DNA of 64,000 nt from Erwinia mallotivora (GTDB taxonomy: Bacteria > Pseudomonadota > Gammaproteobacteria > Enterobacterales > Enterobacteriaceae), in assembly GCF_000590885.1 (NCBI RefSeq), contig NZ_JFHN01000018.1, positions 1 through 64,000 on the forward strand, read 5' to 3'. The notes below the pieces were generated by a model, which searched no databases, was not told where the DNA came from, and saw only the letters and a program-made list of their open reading frames with translations. Position numbers and translations under genes: made by a program. Of this stretch, positions 1 through 7,452 are shown piece after piece (within the stretch, counting starts at the first letter, position 1; every line of letters starts with the position of its first letter).

Positions 1-19
1 CGATTCTGAGGAGAATGTG

Positions 20-415
20 ATGAAGCAATATGTTAAACGTACACAACGCGACTACTCTCTGTCCTTTAAACTGGCCGTCGTTGAGCAGGTTGAAAAAGGT
101 GAGATGACTTATCGTCAGGCTCAGGAGCGCTACGGTATCCAGGGGTGCTCCACCGTTCTGAAGTGGCTGCGTAAATATGGCCAGCTGGACTGGCACTCTT
201 CAAAGCAGCGCAGCGCACGTGGAGGACTCATGAAAAAATCCCTTCCCCTTACGCCTGAACAACGAATCAAAGAGCTTGAGCAGCAGCTGGCTGAATCCGA
301 AGTGAAGGCGCAGTTCTTTGAGGCCGTCGTGAAGGTCATGAACACTGAGTTCGGTGCCACGCTGACAAAAAAGCAGTTAGCTTCGTTATCGCGCAGGCAA
401 AAACACCCGGACTGA
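20..415 (+). CDS. IS3-family transposase OrfA
   Basis: About 131 residues. The N-terminal half (KLAVVEQVEKGEMTYRQAQERY...) is a helix-turn-helix of the IS3 OrfA type, which binds the element's terminal repeats. The C-terminal part (about residues 75-105) is charged and leucine-containing, as expected for the coiled coil that dimerises OrfA and OrfAB. I prefer the ATG at 20 to the GTG at 17 because the GAGGAG ribosome site at 8-13 is then six bases away. The gene ends at 415, shortly after an A6G slippery run used to make the OrfAB fusion transposase. Confidence 0.85.
   Translation: MKQYVKRTQRDYSLSFKLAVVEQVEKGEMTYRQAQERYGIQGCSTVLKWLRKYGQLDWHSSKQRSARGGLMKKSLPLTPEQRIKELEQQLAESEVKAQFFEAVVKVMNTEFGATLTKKQLASLSRRQKHPD
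367..373 (+). other. A_AAA_AAG programmed -1 frameshift site
   Basis: In the orfA frame the codons read ACA AAA AAG, giving the canonical A_AAA_AAG heptamer. A slip of -1 moves ribosomes into the frame of orfB, which is open without a stop from here through the annotated orfB start. This is the usual way IS3 elements make the OrfAB transposase. Confidence 0.8.
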
Positions 416-480
416 CCATCGTCAGGGTCTGCCGGTTTTTAAAAATAAGCCGTCAGGCCTGGTATCAGGGGTGTCAGCGC

Positions 481-1236
481 GTGCAACGTAAGTCAGAGCA
501 GGCCTGCCGCATTACTGAGGAAGTGAAAAACCTCAGGATGCAGCAACCGCGCCTGGGCACGCGCAAGCTGCACCATATCCTTAACTGTCGGGATGCACCT
601 GAACTGCATATCGGGCGGGACAGCCTGTTTACCGTACTCCGGGAGGCCGGGCTGCGGGTACGTCCGGCCAGGGCTTATCATAAAACAACCCACAGCCATC
701 ATCGCTTTTATAAGCATCCAAACCTGCTGAAAGACGGGCCGGGGCGGACCGTCATCTCCGGCCCGGAGCAGGTTTGGGTGGCGGACATTACCTGGCTTCC
801 GGTCAGAACCGGCACGGCTTACGTGAGCCTGGTAACCGACGCATTCTCACGGAAAATAGTGGGTTACCATGTGCATGAAAGTCTTCATACAGAGCACGTG
901 GTGAAGGCGCTACAGATGGCACTGAAAAACCGGCATGGCAGGGCACCGCTGATCCATCACTCCGATCGCGGCATACAGTACTGCTCAGCGATGTACCAGT
1001 CGGTGCATGAAAGACACGGGCTAATCTGCTCAATGACGGATGGGTATGACTGTTATCAGAACGCCATTGCGGAGAGGGTCAACGGAATACTGAAAAACGA
1101 GCTGCTGATAACGCGCCCGGCAGACATCGTTCAGGCAGAAATAATGGTGGCGGAGTCGGTAAGAATCTACAATAGCCAGCGACCGCATCTGTCGCTGAAA
1201 TATAAAACGCCAGATGCAGTACATCAGGCGTTTTGA
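481..1236 (+). CDS. IS3-family transposase OrfB (DDE integrase domain)
   Basis: The catalytic half of the transposase. An rve-type integrase core is recognisable with its three acidic residues: Asp in WVADITW, Asp in HHSDRG, and Glu in NAIAERVNG. The end (YNSQRPHLSLKYKTP) is the typical IS3 OrfB C-terminus. The start at 481 (GTG) is only the first possible initiator; the frame is open upstream to the slippery site at 367-373, so the functional product is most likely the OrfAB fusion. No internal stop or frameshift is seen, so the element could be active. Confidence 0.85.
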   Translation: MQRKSEQACRITEEVKNLRMQQPRLGTRKLHHILNCRDAPELHIGRDSLFTVLREAGLRVRPARAYHKTTHSHHRFYKHPNLLKDGPGRTVISGPEQVWVADITWLPVRTGTAYVSLVTDAFSRKIVGYHVHESLHTEHVVKALQMALKNRHGRAPLIHHSDRGIQYCSAMYQSVHERHGLICSMTDGYDCYQNAIAERVNGILKNELLITRPADIVQAEIMVAESVRIYNSQRPHLSLKYKTPDAVHQAF

Positions 1237-1246
1237 GGGCGTAAAG

Positions 1247-1271
1247 TGTCAACCTATGCCAGGACTAGTCA
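1247..1271 (+). repeat. probable right terminal inverted repeat of the IS
   Basis: This stretch follows the orfB stop and ends in CTAGTCA. Read inward from the end it starts TGACTAGTCC, in the style of IS3-family ends. The left partner lies outside the window, so the boundary is inferred. Confidence 0.5.
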
Positions 1272-1373
1272 CGGTGAACAAAAAACCGTGGTTTAAAAGA
1301 TCCCACTCATCATTTCCCCTACCCCGCTTTTAACGGTTGCAATTCTGAAATGCCATGCGCATAATATTTGTTA

Positions 1374-1388
1374 TGTTATAACATAACT
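1374..1388 (+). promoter_or_regulatory. Zur-like operator upstream of rpmE2
   Basis: TGTTATAACATAACT matches 13 of 15 positions of the Zur core palindrome TGTTATANTATAACA. It lies about 18 bases upstream of the rpmE2 start, where repression would block the promoter or initiation region. Zur control of the zinc-free L31/L36 paralogues is well established in enterobacteria. Confidence 0.75.
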
Positions 1389-1405
1389 AAATTCAACGAG
1401 GATTC

Positions 1406-1663
1406 ATGAAACAAGGTATTCATCCTGGCTACCGAACTGTGGCATTCCACGACACCAGTGCAGATACGTATTTTATCGTTGGTTCCACTATCAAAACTGA
1501 GCGGACAGTTGAACTCAATGGCAAGGTGCTGCCTTACGTGGCGTTGGATGTCTCGTCTGCTTCGCATCCTTACTACACGGGCAAGCAAAAAGAGTTTACG
1601 AAAGAAGGCAGCGCTCACCGCTTCAATCAGCGCTTCGGCCGCTTCTTCACCTCAGCGAAATAA
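1406..1663 (+). CDS. rpmE2: type B 50S ribosomal protein L31
   Basis: An 85-residue protein beginning [16 protein letters not shown] and ending NQRFGRFF..., the pattern of the type B (YkgM) L31 paralogue. It has no cysteines, so it lacks the zinc-binding motif of normal L31. Under zinc starvation such proteins replace zinc-bearing L31 on the ribosome and release zinc for other uses. A Zur-like box lies just upstream and rpmJ2 follows nine bases downstream, so the two form an operon. The metal ABC importer 2 kb away carries a similar operator. Confidence 0.95.
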   Translation: MKQGIHPGYRTVAFHDTSADTYFIVGSTIKTERTVELNGKVLPYVALDVSSASHPYYTGKQKEFTKEGSAHRFNQRFGRFFTSAK

Positions 1664-1672
1664 GGATTCAAC

Positions 1673-1813
1673 ATGCAGGTACTCAGTTCACTGGCTTCAG
1701 CCAAAAAGCGCCACAAAGATTGCAAAGTCGTACGCCGCCACGGACGTGTCTACGTTATTTGCAAAAGTAACCCACGCTTTAAAGCCGTACAGGGCAGGAA
1801 GAAAAAGCGTTAA
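1673..1813 (+). CDS. rpmJ2: type B 50S ribosomal protein L36
   Basis: A 46-residue gene. Translation gives [20 protein letters not shown], then an Arg/Lys-rich tail ending GRKKKR, as in YkgO-type L36. It has only two cysteines (Cys18, Cys31), so it lacks the four-ligand zinc ribbon (C-C-C-H) of standard L36. It is separated from rpmE2 by nine bases and is co-transcribed with it, presumably under the same Zur operator. Its role is to replace zinc-containing L36 during zinc limitation. Confidence 0.93.
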   Translation: MQVLSSLASAKKRHKDCKVVRRHGRVYVICKSNPRFKAVQGRKKKR

Positions 1814-1830
1814 GTGTTAGTTCAACGGCT

Positions 1831-1863
1831 GCACCAGCTGCTTTAATCCGATACAGCTGGTGC
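1831..1863 (+). terminator. hairpin after rpmJ2, possible terminator
   Basis: A perfect 10-base stem (GCACCAGCTG / CAGCTGGTGC) with a 13-base loop lies 18 bases after the rpmJ2 stop. No T run follows, so intrinsic termination is uncertain; it may instead protect the mRNA 3' end. Confidence 0.45.
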
Positions 1864-2023
1864 GGTGGCTTGCAACACCCTCTCATCACAAGACTTCTAT
1901 ACTCTATCCACAGCGCTAAATGTGCTTCATGTCAGATTTTTAACTTAGCTTGATGCACTACCGTCAATGGCCCAGCCGGTGACACTTTACGTCTTAAAAG
2001 GAGCGTCCCTGCCCCCTTTCTGC

Positions 2024-2902
2024 TTATTTCATACTACTTATCATGGCATTAACGTTATGTTTAAAAGCTGCGACGTAGCTGTCCGCCTCACCACCTTTTT
2101 TAGTCAGTGCCTCCGGAAAGAGTTCGCCTCCCGGCTGAGCACCTGTTGCTGCGGCAATTTGTTTTACCAGCCGCGGGTCGGTCTGATTTTCAATGAAATA
2201 GCTGCGAATATGTTCTTTTTTCAGTTGCGTAATCAATCCCGCAACATCTGATGCGCTGGCTTCTGACTCGGTAGAGAAACCAACCGGTGACAGGAAGCTG
2301 ACGCCATAGCGTTCACCAAAATAGCCAAAGGCATCGTGGCTGGTTAGTACTTTCCTTTTGGCAACCGGCACAGCAGCAAAGCTACTTTGCGCCCATTTAT
2401 CCAGCTTCTCCAACTGCTCCAGATAAGCCGAGCCGCGTTGACGGAAATAAGCGGCATCCTGAGGATCAGCAGCAATCAATGCATTCATCACGTTACTGGC
2501 ATACACCTCGCCGTTTTTCATGCTGTTCCAGGCATGGGGATCGGTAATGGTTTTACCATCTTCTTCCATTTTACGGGTGGTAATCCCGTCTGATGCAACA
2601 ACCACTTTACCTTTGTATTCAGACGCAGAAATCAGACGATCCATCCATCCTTCAAGTCCCAGACCACTGACAAACACCACATCAGCTTTTGAGAGTGCCT
2701 GGCTGTCCTGAGGCGTGGGTTCAAAACTGTGTGGATCGCCATTAAAACCCACCAGGCTTTTCACTCTCACATGGTCACCACCGACCTCTTTAACAATATC
2801 GGCCAGCACCGAAAAGCTCGCTACTGTATCAACCGTTTTTGCCATCACCAGGGGCGTGACGAAAAACGCTGCAACCGCCAGCGCTACAGGTATTTTCTTC
2901 AT
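2024..2902 (-). CDS. zinc/manganese-type ABC transporter periplasmic binding protein
   Basis: A 292-residue cluster A-I metal-binding protein (ZnuA/TroA family) with a signal peptide cleaved near VMA-KTV (residue 21). It captures metal in the periplasm and delivers it to the downstream permease. Likely ligands are His58 (GDPHSFEP), His123 (DPHAWNS), His189 (LTSHDAFG) and an acidic residue near 264. There LFPEALT has Glu where relatives usually have Asp. The long His-rich loop of E. coli ZnuA is absent, making it more like AztC or other short zinc binders. The gene is last in an ATPase-permease-binding protein operon and its ATG overlaps the permease stop (ATGA). A Zur-like box ahead of the operon favours zinc as substrate. 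Confidence 0.88.
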   Translation of the reverse strand: MKKIPVALAVAAFFVTPLVMAKTVDTVASFSVLADIVKEVGGDHVRVKSLVGFNGDPHSFEPTPQDSQALSKADVVFVSGLGLEGWMDRLISASEYKGKVVVASDGITTRKMEEDGKTITDPHAWNSMKNGEVYASNVMNALIAADPQDAAYFRQRGSAYLEQLEKLDKWAQSSFAAVPVAKRKVLTSHDAFGYFGERYGVSFLSPVGFSTESEASASDVAGLITQLKKEHIRSYFIENQTDPRLVKQIAAATGAQPGGELFPEALTKKGGEADSYVAAFKHNVNAMISSMK

Positions 2903-3771
2903 ACTCTCTCCTTACCAACTGAAAAAGGGCGCGTGCGGAAAATTCCGCCCTGAGGCCCAACTAAAACCGAGAAAAAAAACAGTATGGCGGCACTGAGCAC
3001 AACCGCCGGACCGGCAGGAAGTGACCAACAGTAAGAGACGACTAATCCGCAACAGCTGGCAATCACCGCAATAATCATCGCTGAGGCAATCATGCCAGGC
3101 AGTCCGGCAGACCAGAAACGCGCAGCAGCAGCAGGCAGCATCATCAGCCCTACACACATCAACGTACCAAGCACCTGGAAACCAGCAACCAGATTGGTTA
3201 CCACCAGAATGAGAAAAATGCCGTGAACCAATGCAGGCACCCAGCGGCTTTGCGCACGTAAAAATGTGGGATCAAAAGCATCCATCACCAATGGGCGATA
3301 AATCAATGCCAGCACCAGTAAGGTGCACCCGGCAATACCGCTGACCAGTAAAATCGACGGATTATCAACCGCCAGTAGAGAACCGAACAGGACATGCAAC
3401 AGATCCACACTCGATCCACGCAGTGAAACCAGTGTGACGCCCAGTGCCAGCGAGCCCAGATAAAATCCGGCAAAGCTGGCATCTTCCCGTAGCGGCGTGT
3501 AGCGGCTTACCGCACCGGAAAGCAGTGCCACTGATAAACCCGCAATCACCCCGCCCGTGCCCATCGCCACCAACGACAAGCCGGATATCAGGTAGCCGAT
3601 GGCGGCACCGGGAAGCACAGCATGTGATAGTGCATCGCCAACCAGGCTCATTCTGCGCAGCAGCAGGAAAACACCCAGGGGCGTGGCACTAAGCGATAAG
3701 GCAATACAAGCCACTAACGCACGGCGCATAAAGCCAAATTCGAGAAAAGGCTGAACCAGGATAAGGCTCAT
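2899..3771 (-). CDS. metal ABC transporter permease (ZnuB family)
   Basis: A 290-residue, very hydrophobic protein of the ABC-3 family (ZnuB/MntB/TroC). Several membrane helices are visible, and the early RRMSLVGDALSHAVLPG motif is the signature region that contacts the ATPase and lines the metal path. It forms the membrane channel for the binding protein encoded just downstream. Its start overlaps the ATPase stop by four bases and its stop overlaps the binding-protein start by four bases, indicating translational coupling. Zinc is the probable substrate from the Zur-like operator; manganese cannot be excluded from sequence alone. Confidence 0.88.
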   Translation of the reverse strand: MSLILVQPFLEFGFMRRALVACIALSLSATPLGVFLLLRRMSLVGDALSHAVLPGAAIGYLISGLSLVAMGTGGVIAGLSVALLSGAVSRYTPLREDASFAGFYLGSLALGVTLVSLRGSSVDLLHVLFGSLLAVDNPSILLVSGIAGCTLLVLALIYRPLVMDAFDPTFLRAQSRWVPALVHGIFLILVVTNLVAGFQVLGTLMCVGLMMLPAAAARFWSAGLPGMIASAMIIAVIASCCGLVVSYCWSLPAGPAVVLSAAILFFFSVLVGPQGGIFRTRPFSVGKERV

Positions 3772-4454
3772 CTGCCCTCCCTGATATGCGTAAAATTAAG
3801 CCGGGTGATGGGTGCGCCCTGTGCTGACCATTCAGCATGGCTCTGTTTCAGCCGCAGAGTTTGTGGAAAATGCTTCTCAACAGCAGCCATATCGTGCAGT
3901 ACCACAATCAGGGTGCATCCCGCCCGATGCCGCTCTTCCAGTAATGTCATCAGCAATGCCGTCGTCTGACTGTCGATGCCGGTGAAAGGCTCATCCAGCA
4001 ACAAAAGCGCTGCATCCTGGACAAGCAAACGAGCAAACAGCACACGCTGCAACTGTCCTCCAGACAGGGTGCCCGGCTGAGCGGTAGCATAATCCAGCAT
4101 ATTGACCTTCTCCAGCGCACTCATCACCGTCCGGCGCATGTCACGGTTAATTGCCCCGAACCAGCCGCAACGCTTCCAGCCCCCCATGGCCACCAGATCG
4201 AAAACACTGATCGGAAAGGTTCGCTCAATTTCCGATTGCTGAGGCAACCATGCCATGCTGGAGCGAGGTTGATGCTTAATGACCTGTCCCGTGACCGGAG
4301 GCAGCATACCGGCCATTGTTTTAAGCAGAGTAGATTTTCCTGAACCATTGGCCCCAACCAGAGCCGTCATGGTGCCCCGTGAAAATTGACCATTAAGGGT
4401 TGGAGTGACAGCCCTGCCCCGGTAGCCAGCAGTAAGATTGTCGAGCGTAATCAT
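3768..4454 (-). CDS. metal ABC transporter ATP-binding protein (ZnuC family)
   Basis: A 228-residue ATPase that powers the importer. Visible motifs are Walker A GANGSGKST, Q-loop WLPQQSE, signature LSGGQLQR, Walker B ALLLLDEPF and the switch HD in VVLHDMAA. The frame runs upstream to 4646, but the start MITLDNLTAGY at 4454 fits the family; the upstream extension would cross the Zur-like operator. The ATG overlaps the stop of a small hydrophobic reading frame (4451-4591) in an ATGA arrangement, so ATPase translation may be coupled to that frame. Confidence 0.88.
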   Translation of the reverse strand: MITLDNLTAGYRGRAVTPTLNGQFSRGTMTALVGANGSGKSTLLKTMAGMLPPVTGQVIKHQPRSSMAWLPQQSEIERTFPISVFDLVAMGGWKRCGWFGAINRDMRRTVMSALEKVNMLDYATAQPGTLSGGQLQRVLFARLLVQDAALLLLDEPFTGIDSQTTALLMTLLEERHRAGCTLIVVLHDMAAVEKHFPQTLRLKQSHAEWSAQGAPITRLNFTHIREGR

Positions 4455-4591
4455 CCGCAGACAGCCCAGTAAGTCAGGGTCAACAGCAGTAAAATCAGAC
4501 AGCTGGCCAGAGAGAGTCGTAACAGAGCTGACTGTGTCAGCAAAGTTCCCTTGCGAACCAGAGATAAACAGGCAGACATTGCATGAACCAT
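4451..4591 (-). CDS. possible 46-residue (or 42-residue) membrane microprotein
   Basis: A short frame beginning at ATG 4591 (or ATG 4579) with one strongly hydrophobic segment (LASCLILLLLTLTYWAV) preceded by Arg/Lys residues, so it would insert in the membrane. Its TGA overlaps the ATPase ATG as ATGA, the same coupling seen between the other genes of the operon, and it starts just downstream of the Zur-like box. There is no convincing ribosome site before either ATG, and the protein is not one I recognise. It could be a genuine small subunit, a leader peptide that couples translation, or chance. Confidence 0.4.
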   Translation of the reverse strand: MVHAMSACLSLVRKGTLLTQSALLRLSLASCLILLLLTLTYWAVCG

Positions 4592-4594
4592 GGA

Positions 4595-4609
4595 TGTTAT
4601 AACGTAACA
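4595..4609 (-). promoter_or_regulatory. Zur-like operator of the metal ABC operon
   Basis: TGTTATAACGTAACA matches 13 of 15 positions of the Zur core TGTTATANTATAACA. It lies about 140 bases upstream of the ATPase start and directly before the small hydrophobic frame. With the similar box at 1374-1388 it makes this 3.3-kb stretch a local zinc regulon. Confidence 0.72.
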
Positions 4610-4696
4610 ATACTCTACGCTGGCGTTGGTTAATATGCCTGCACAAAGTGTATCTAAGTATGTCCTGCTGTATTGGCGCAGATGTACAAAGATCAT

Positions 4697-5345
4697 ATAA
4701 AAAAATTTTAACTTAAAGACTTTTTCTATCGCAGAAAACGGTTTTATCTACTAAAATAATTAACAATAAAATCATGAAGATAGTTAAATCATAATTTCAG
4801 CCACTTGATAATTTAGCTTTTGAGAACAATTATCTCTATAGCGTTTATTATATCTGTGTAGAAAAAACACTCAGTATTATTACAGTTACGATATAATCTG
4901 ATTGCCGGTGGACGTTTAGAGAGATGAAAATATTCAGCAGATAATTCTCAAAGTATAAATTGCGCAAAAGCTGGTATTGTTAAGGCTTTCACAAAATGCA
5001 CAATATGTTCCCGGGCGTGTTAAATTTATTTTTATAGAATATTTAAATGAATCGCGTTATAAGTCATACATTGTCTGGCGGACATGCTTGGAATACCACT
5101 GTGGTATATTGACCATGAAATGGTAACCTCTGGAACAATAAATTTCGTATCTCAGTTCAACACGTTGATTTTGATTTCGTTACTTCATTTAGATACGTTT
5201 TTTTGGCTAACTGTAACTTTTAGTAAGGATAACAAAAATTCGTTTTTAAGCAGGCTATATTTAATTATGTCTGAGTAGGGTTTTAATATCGCTTCCTGGC
5301 ACACCATTAGCAGAATGCCCAAACTGATGGCACCTCACACTCGCT
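4697..5345. other. AT-rich intergenic region, no gene recognised
   Basis: About 650 bases, clearly more AT-rich than the flanks, with many A/T runs. The only sizeable frame (5084-5278, plus strand) has no ribosome site and no recognisable protein features. The right part must hold the tomB-hha promoter. AT-rich DNA next to hha is a plausible H-NS/Hha-bound silencing region, but this is inference. Confidence 0.5.
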
Positions 5346-5360
5346 ATGGAGGGGAAAAAG

Positions 5361-5741
5361 ATGGACGAGTACTCACCAAAAAGGCATGATATTGCCCAGC
5401 TGAAATTCTTATGTGAAAATTTGTATGACGAAAGTATGGCTACACTGGGTGACAGTCACCATGGTTGGGTTAACGATCCAACTTCAGCCATCAATTTACA
5501 GCTTAATGATTTGATCGAACATATTGCTGCCTTTACGATGAATTACAAAATCAAGCATATTGAAGATAGCGATCTGATTAGTCAGATTGATGAATATCTT
5601 GATGACACATTTATGCTGTTTAGCAATTACGGCATTAATGTTCAGGACCTGCAACGCTGGCGAAAATCAGCAAAGCGGCTGTTCCATATTTTTGCAGAGG
5701 AATGTGCTCATGCTGTAGTTCAGACGAGCCATTCGTTTTAA
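5361..5741 (+). CDS. tomB: Hha toxicity modulator TomB
   Basis: A 126-residue protein matching TomB (YbaJ): MDEYSPKRHDIAQLKFLCE at the N-terminus and LYDESMATLGDSHHGWVNDP following. TomB antagonises Hha and has been described as the antitoxin of the Hha-TomB pair, acting in part through a conserved cysteine. I start at 5361 (MDEYSP) because GGAGGGG lies 5-11 bases upstream; the ATG at 5346 is only an in-frame extension. hha follows after 27 bases, so the two form an operon as in E. coli. Confidence 0.95.
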   Translation: MDEYSPKRHDIAQLKFLCENLYDESMATLGDSHHGWVNDPTSAINLQLNDLIEHIAAFTMNYKIKHIEDSDLISQIDEYLDDTFMLFSNYGINVQDLQRWRKSAKRLFHIFAEECAHAVVQTSHSF

Positions 5742-5768
5742 ACACTCTATTTTTTCAACGGCTTAACA

Positions 5769-5987
5769 ATGACAGATAAAGTTCTGACTAAAACCGATTA
5801 TTTGATGCGTTTAAGAAAATGTCGCTCTATTGATACTCTTGAACGCGTTATAGAAAAGAACAAATATGAATTATCAGACAATGAGCTGGCGGTATTCTAC
5901 TCTGCCGCCGATCATCGTCTGGCTGAACTGACCATGAATAAGCTTTACGATAAAGTACCGGTTTCCGTGTGGAAATTTATACGTTGA
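5769..5987 (+). CDS. hha: haemolysin expression modulator Hha
   Basis: A 72-residue protein nearly identical to E. coli Hha ([54 protein letters not shown] at the end). Hha lacks a DNA-binding domain of its own and binds H-NS to help silence AT-rich, often horizontally acquired genes. The residues of the H-NS-facing helices are preserved. It is downstream of tomB in one operon and precedes the convergent 4.5S RNA gene. Confidence 0.97.
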   Translation: MTDKVLTKTDYLMRLRKCRSIDTLERVIEKNKYELSDNELAVFYSAADHRLAELTMNKLYDKVPVSVWKFIR

Positions 5988-6013
5988 AGAAACAGAAGTG
6001 CAGGGCTTGAATT

Positions 6014-6126
6014 GGTGGAGGCCCTGCCAGCTACATCCCGGCACACACGACGTCTGCTGCGGCTGCTTCCTTCCGGACCTGACCGAGTTCACAGATTAGT
6101 GTTGCGGGAGAACCAACAGGGCCTCC
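6014..6126 (-). ncRNA. ffs: 4.5S signal recognition particle RNA
   Basis: Reading the minus strand, the segment begins GGAGGCCCTGTTGGTTCTCC and ends with the complementary ...GGCAGGGCCTCCACC, forming the long hairpin of bacterial SRP RNA. The apical domain contains the invariant GGTCAGGTCCGGAAGGAAGC, with its GGAA tetraloop and the internal loop that binds Ffh. Length is about 113 nt, like the 114-nt E. coli RNA. With Ffh it targets membrane proteins co-translationally. The position next to atl (ybaZ) is conserved with E. coli. Confidence 0.95.
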
Positions 6127-6290
6127 ATTGACAAACTCCAGTGACTGGAGCGAGGGCATTATCAATGAAGCCCAGGGTAATTGCAAGCCCGCACCTGGCA
6201 ACCGTTTGTTTCTTGCGCAAATCCTTTATCTCTTTGTTTTGCAAGCCAAACTGCATTAATTTTTTTTTGCGGCATAACTGCATGAAATCA

Positions 6291-6331
6291 CTTCAGATGT
6301 TTTCCATTTTCCATTACCCTGGCATCTGAAG
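6291..6331 (+). repeat. inverted repeat ending at the atl ribosome-binding site
   Basis: CTTCAGATG at 6291-6299 is the exact inverted copy of CATCTGAAG at 6323-6331, with a 23-base loop. The second arm ends in the first base of the GAGG ribosome site (6331-6334) used by atl, so the RNA stem would abut that site. Function not shown. Confidence 0.4.
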
Positions 6332-6342
6332 AGGAAAAAACA

Positions 6343-6690
6343 ATGAGCGAACAAGATAATTTTTGTCAGAGAATCTGGCAAATCGTTGCGGCTATTCCCT
6401 TCGGCAGAGTGACTACCTATGGTGAAATAGCCCGACTTGCGGGGTCTCCCCGTGCGGCGCGGCAGGTCGGCGGCGTACTGAAAAGATTACCGCGAGGCAG
6501 TAAATTACCCTGGCATCGGGTGATAAATCGCCAGGGTCAAATTTCATTGTCGGGAGATGATCTTCAACGCCAGCGTCAGGCGCTACTGGCAGAAGGGATT
6601 GAGGTCAGTGCTGAGGGCAAAATCGCCCTCAGCCAATACCGCTGGGATATAAATGCAGACCAGACGGATACCGGAATTACAGTGAGGTAG
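6343..6690 (+). CDS. atl: alkyltransferase-like protein (ATL)
   Basis: A 115-residue relative of O6-alkylguanine-DNA alkyltransferases (E. coli YbaZ). The active-site motif PCHRV is PWHRV here, with tryptophan in place of the catalytic cysteine. It therefore binds and flips alkylated guanines but cannot remove the alkyl group; ATL proteins instead hand lesions to nucleotide excision repair. The N-terminal helix-turn-helix region (IPFGRVTTYGEIARLAGSPRAARQVG) and arginine finger region are intact. The frame ends 14 bases inside the convergent ybaY gene. The start at 6343 has GAGG 8-11 bases upstream. Confidence 0.93.
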   Translation: MSEQDNFCQRIWQIVAAIPFGRVTTYGEIARLAGSPRAARQVGGVLKRLPRGSKLPWHRVINRQGQISLSGDDLQRQRQALLAEGIEVSAEGKIALSQYRWDINADQTDTGITVR

Positions 6691-7234
6691 GCGCAGGCAC
6701 GGAAGATGATGGGCTAACCTGGGTTGGTGAACCAGGAGGCACTGTCGTGGCAGCTCCGCTTTGCGTCGGCACCGCAACCGAAGGAACCGGGACCAGTATC
6801 AACTCCTCCTTGCTTGCGCCATTAGTAATAGCGGGTTTTACTGCCTCAGTAATAAAGGTCATTTTGCCGTCAACGGTAATTGCCGCACTCAACAAAATCC
6901 GCGCACCAGGCTGAATATCGCCCGGAGTGAAAGGCAGTATAAATTTGAATGGAGCCTGCTTTCCGTCAGTTCGAACTGCCCGCTGTGCAATAACTTTAGA
7001 AGGTGCATTGGCAACAGAGGCATCTGAAAGCGTCACGGTCAATACCGCGTCAGGCGGCAGCACTACCTTCTGTCGGATGTACACGGTGCCACTGACATTG
7101 GGCTGGCGCAGCGTAGTTTGTTGTCCCGCCACCTTAGACGCCAGCGTCGCGGTAGGAACATCTTGTCCTTTGTCAGAGCAGCCTGCAAGTGCAACAGCCA
7201 CAGCTGCGCCGGTAAGTAATGGCCAGAATTTCAT
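6677..7234 (-). CDS. ybaY: YbaY family lipoprotein
   Basis: A 185-residue lipoprotein. The signal MKFWPLLTGAAVAVALAGC ends in a lipobox (LAGC) with the lipidated cysteine at residue 19. The mature part has the YbaY-type beta domain (VSGTVYIRQKVVLPPDAVLTVTL, later FKFILPFTPGDIQPGARI) and ends in a Pro/Ser/Thr-rich tail. The molecular role is not known; family annotation as a type III secretion-pilotin-like or surface lipoprotein is tentative. I start at 7234 because AAGGAG lies just upstream; the frame extends to 7264 without a better site. Divergent from tesB. Confidence 0.88.
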   Translation of the reverse strand: MKFWPLLTGAAVAVALAGCSDKGQDVPTATLASKVAGQQTTLRQPNVSGTVYIRQKVVLPPDAVLTVTLSDASVANAPSKVIAQRAVRTDGKQAPFKFILPFTPGDIQPGARILLSAAITVDGKMTFITEAVKPAITNGASKEELILVPVPSVAVPTQSGAATTVPPGSPTQVSPSSSVPAPTSL

Positions 7235-7452
7235 TGATTTATTCTCCTTTTGATCAATGTGCAAGGTTTATCTCATTGAGCCATGAAAGACAGAGGTTCC
7301 CTGTCACGTACCCGTTAAGTCTGGCACAACTTACTGAAATTGCCTGGAAGCCTGTTAAACGCCCACTGTAATTTGAAATCCCAGGTCGCCCATTGACGAA
7401 AACTGGTCGGATCTCGCAAACTGACCTGAAGATGACTTTTGAGGACGCCCTG

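Larger units (their letters stand above)
1..1271 (+). mobile_element. IS3-family insertion sequence, left end outside window
   Basis: Two overlapping-frame transposase genes (orfA, then orfB in the -1 frame) with a frameshift site between them are the standard IS3-family plan. The right end is probably at 1271, where the sequence closes with AGGACTAGTCA just after the orfB stop; IS3-type termini end in CA. The left inverted repeat is not visible because orfA starts almost at the window edge. Both reading frames are intact, so the copy may be active. The exact IS name was not established; it resembles elements known from Erwinia/Pantoea. Confidence 0.85.

Noticed and set aside
5084-5278. A 64-codon frame in the AT-rich gap before tomB
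   Set aside because: No ribosome site, and open frames of this size are expected by chance in such sequence.
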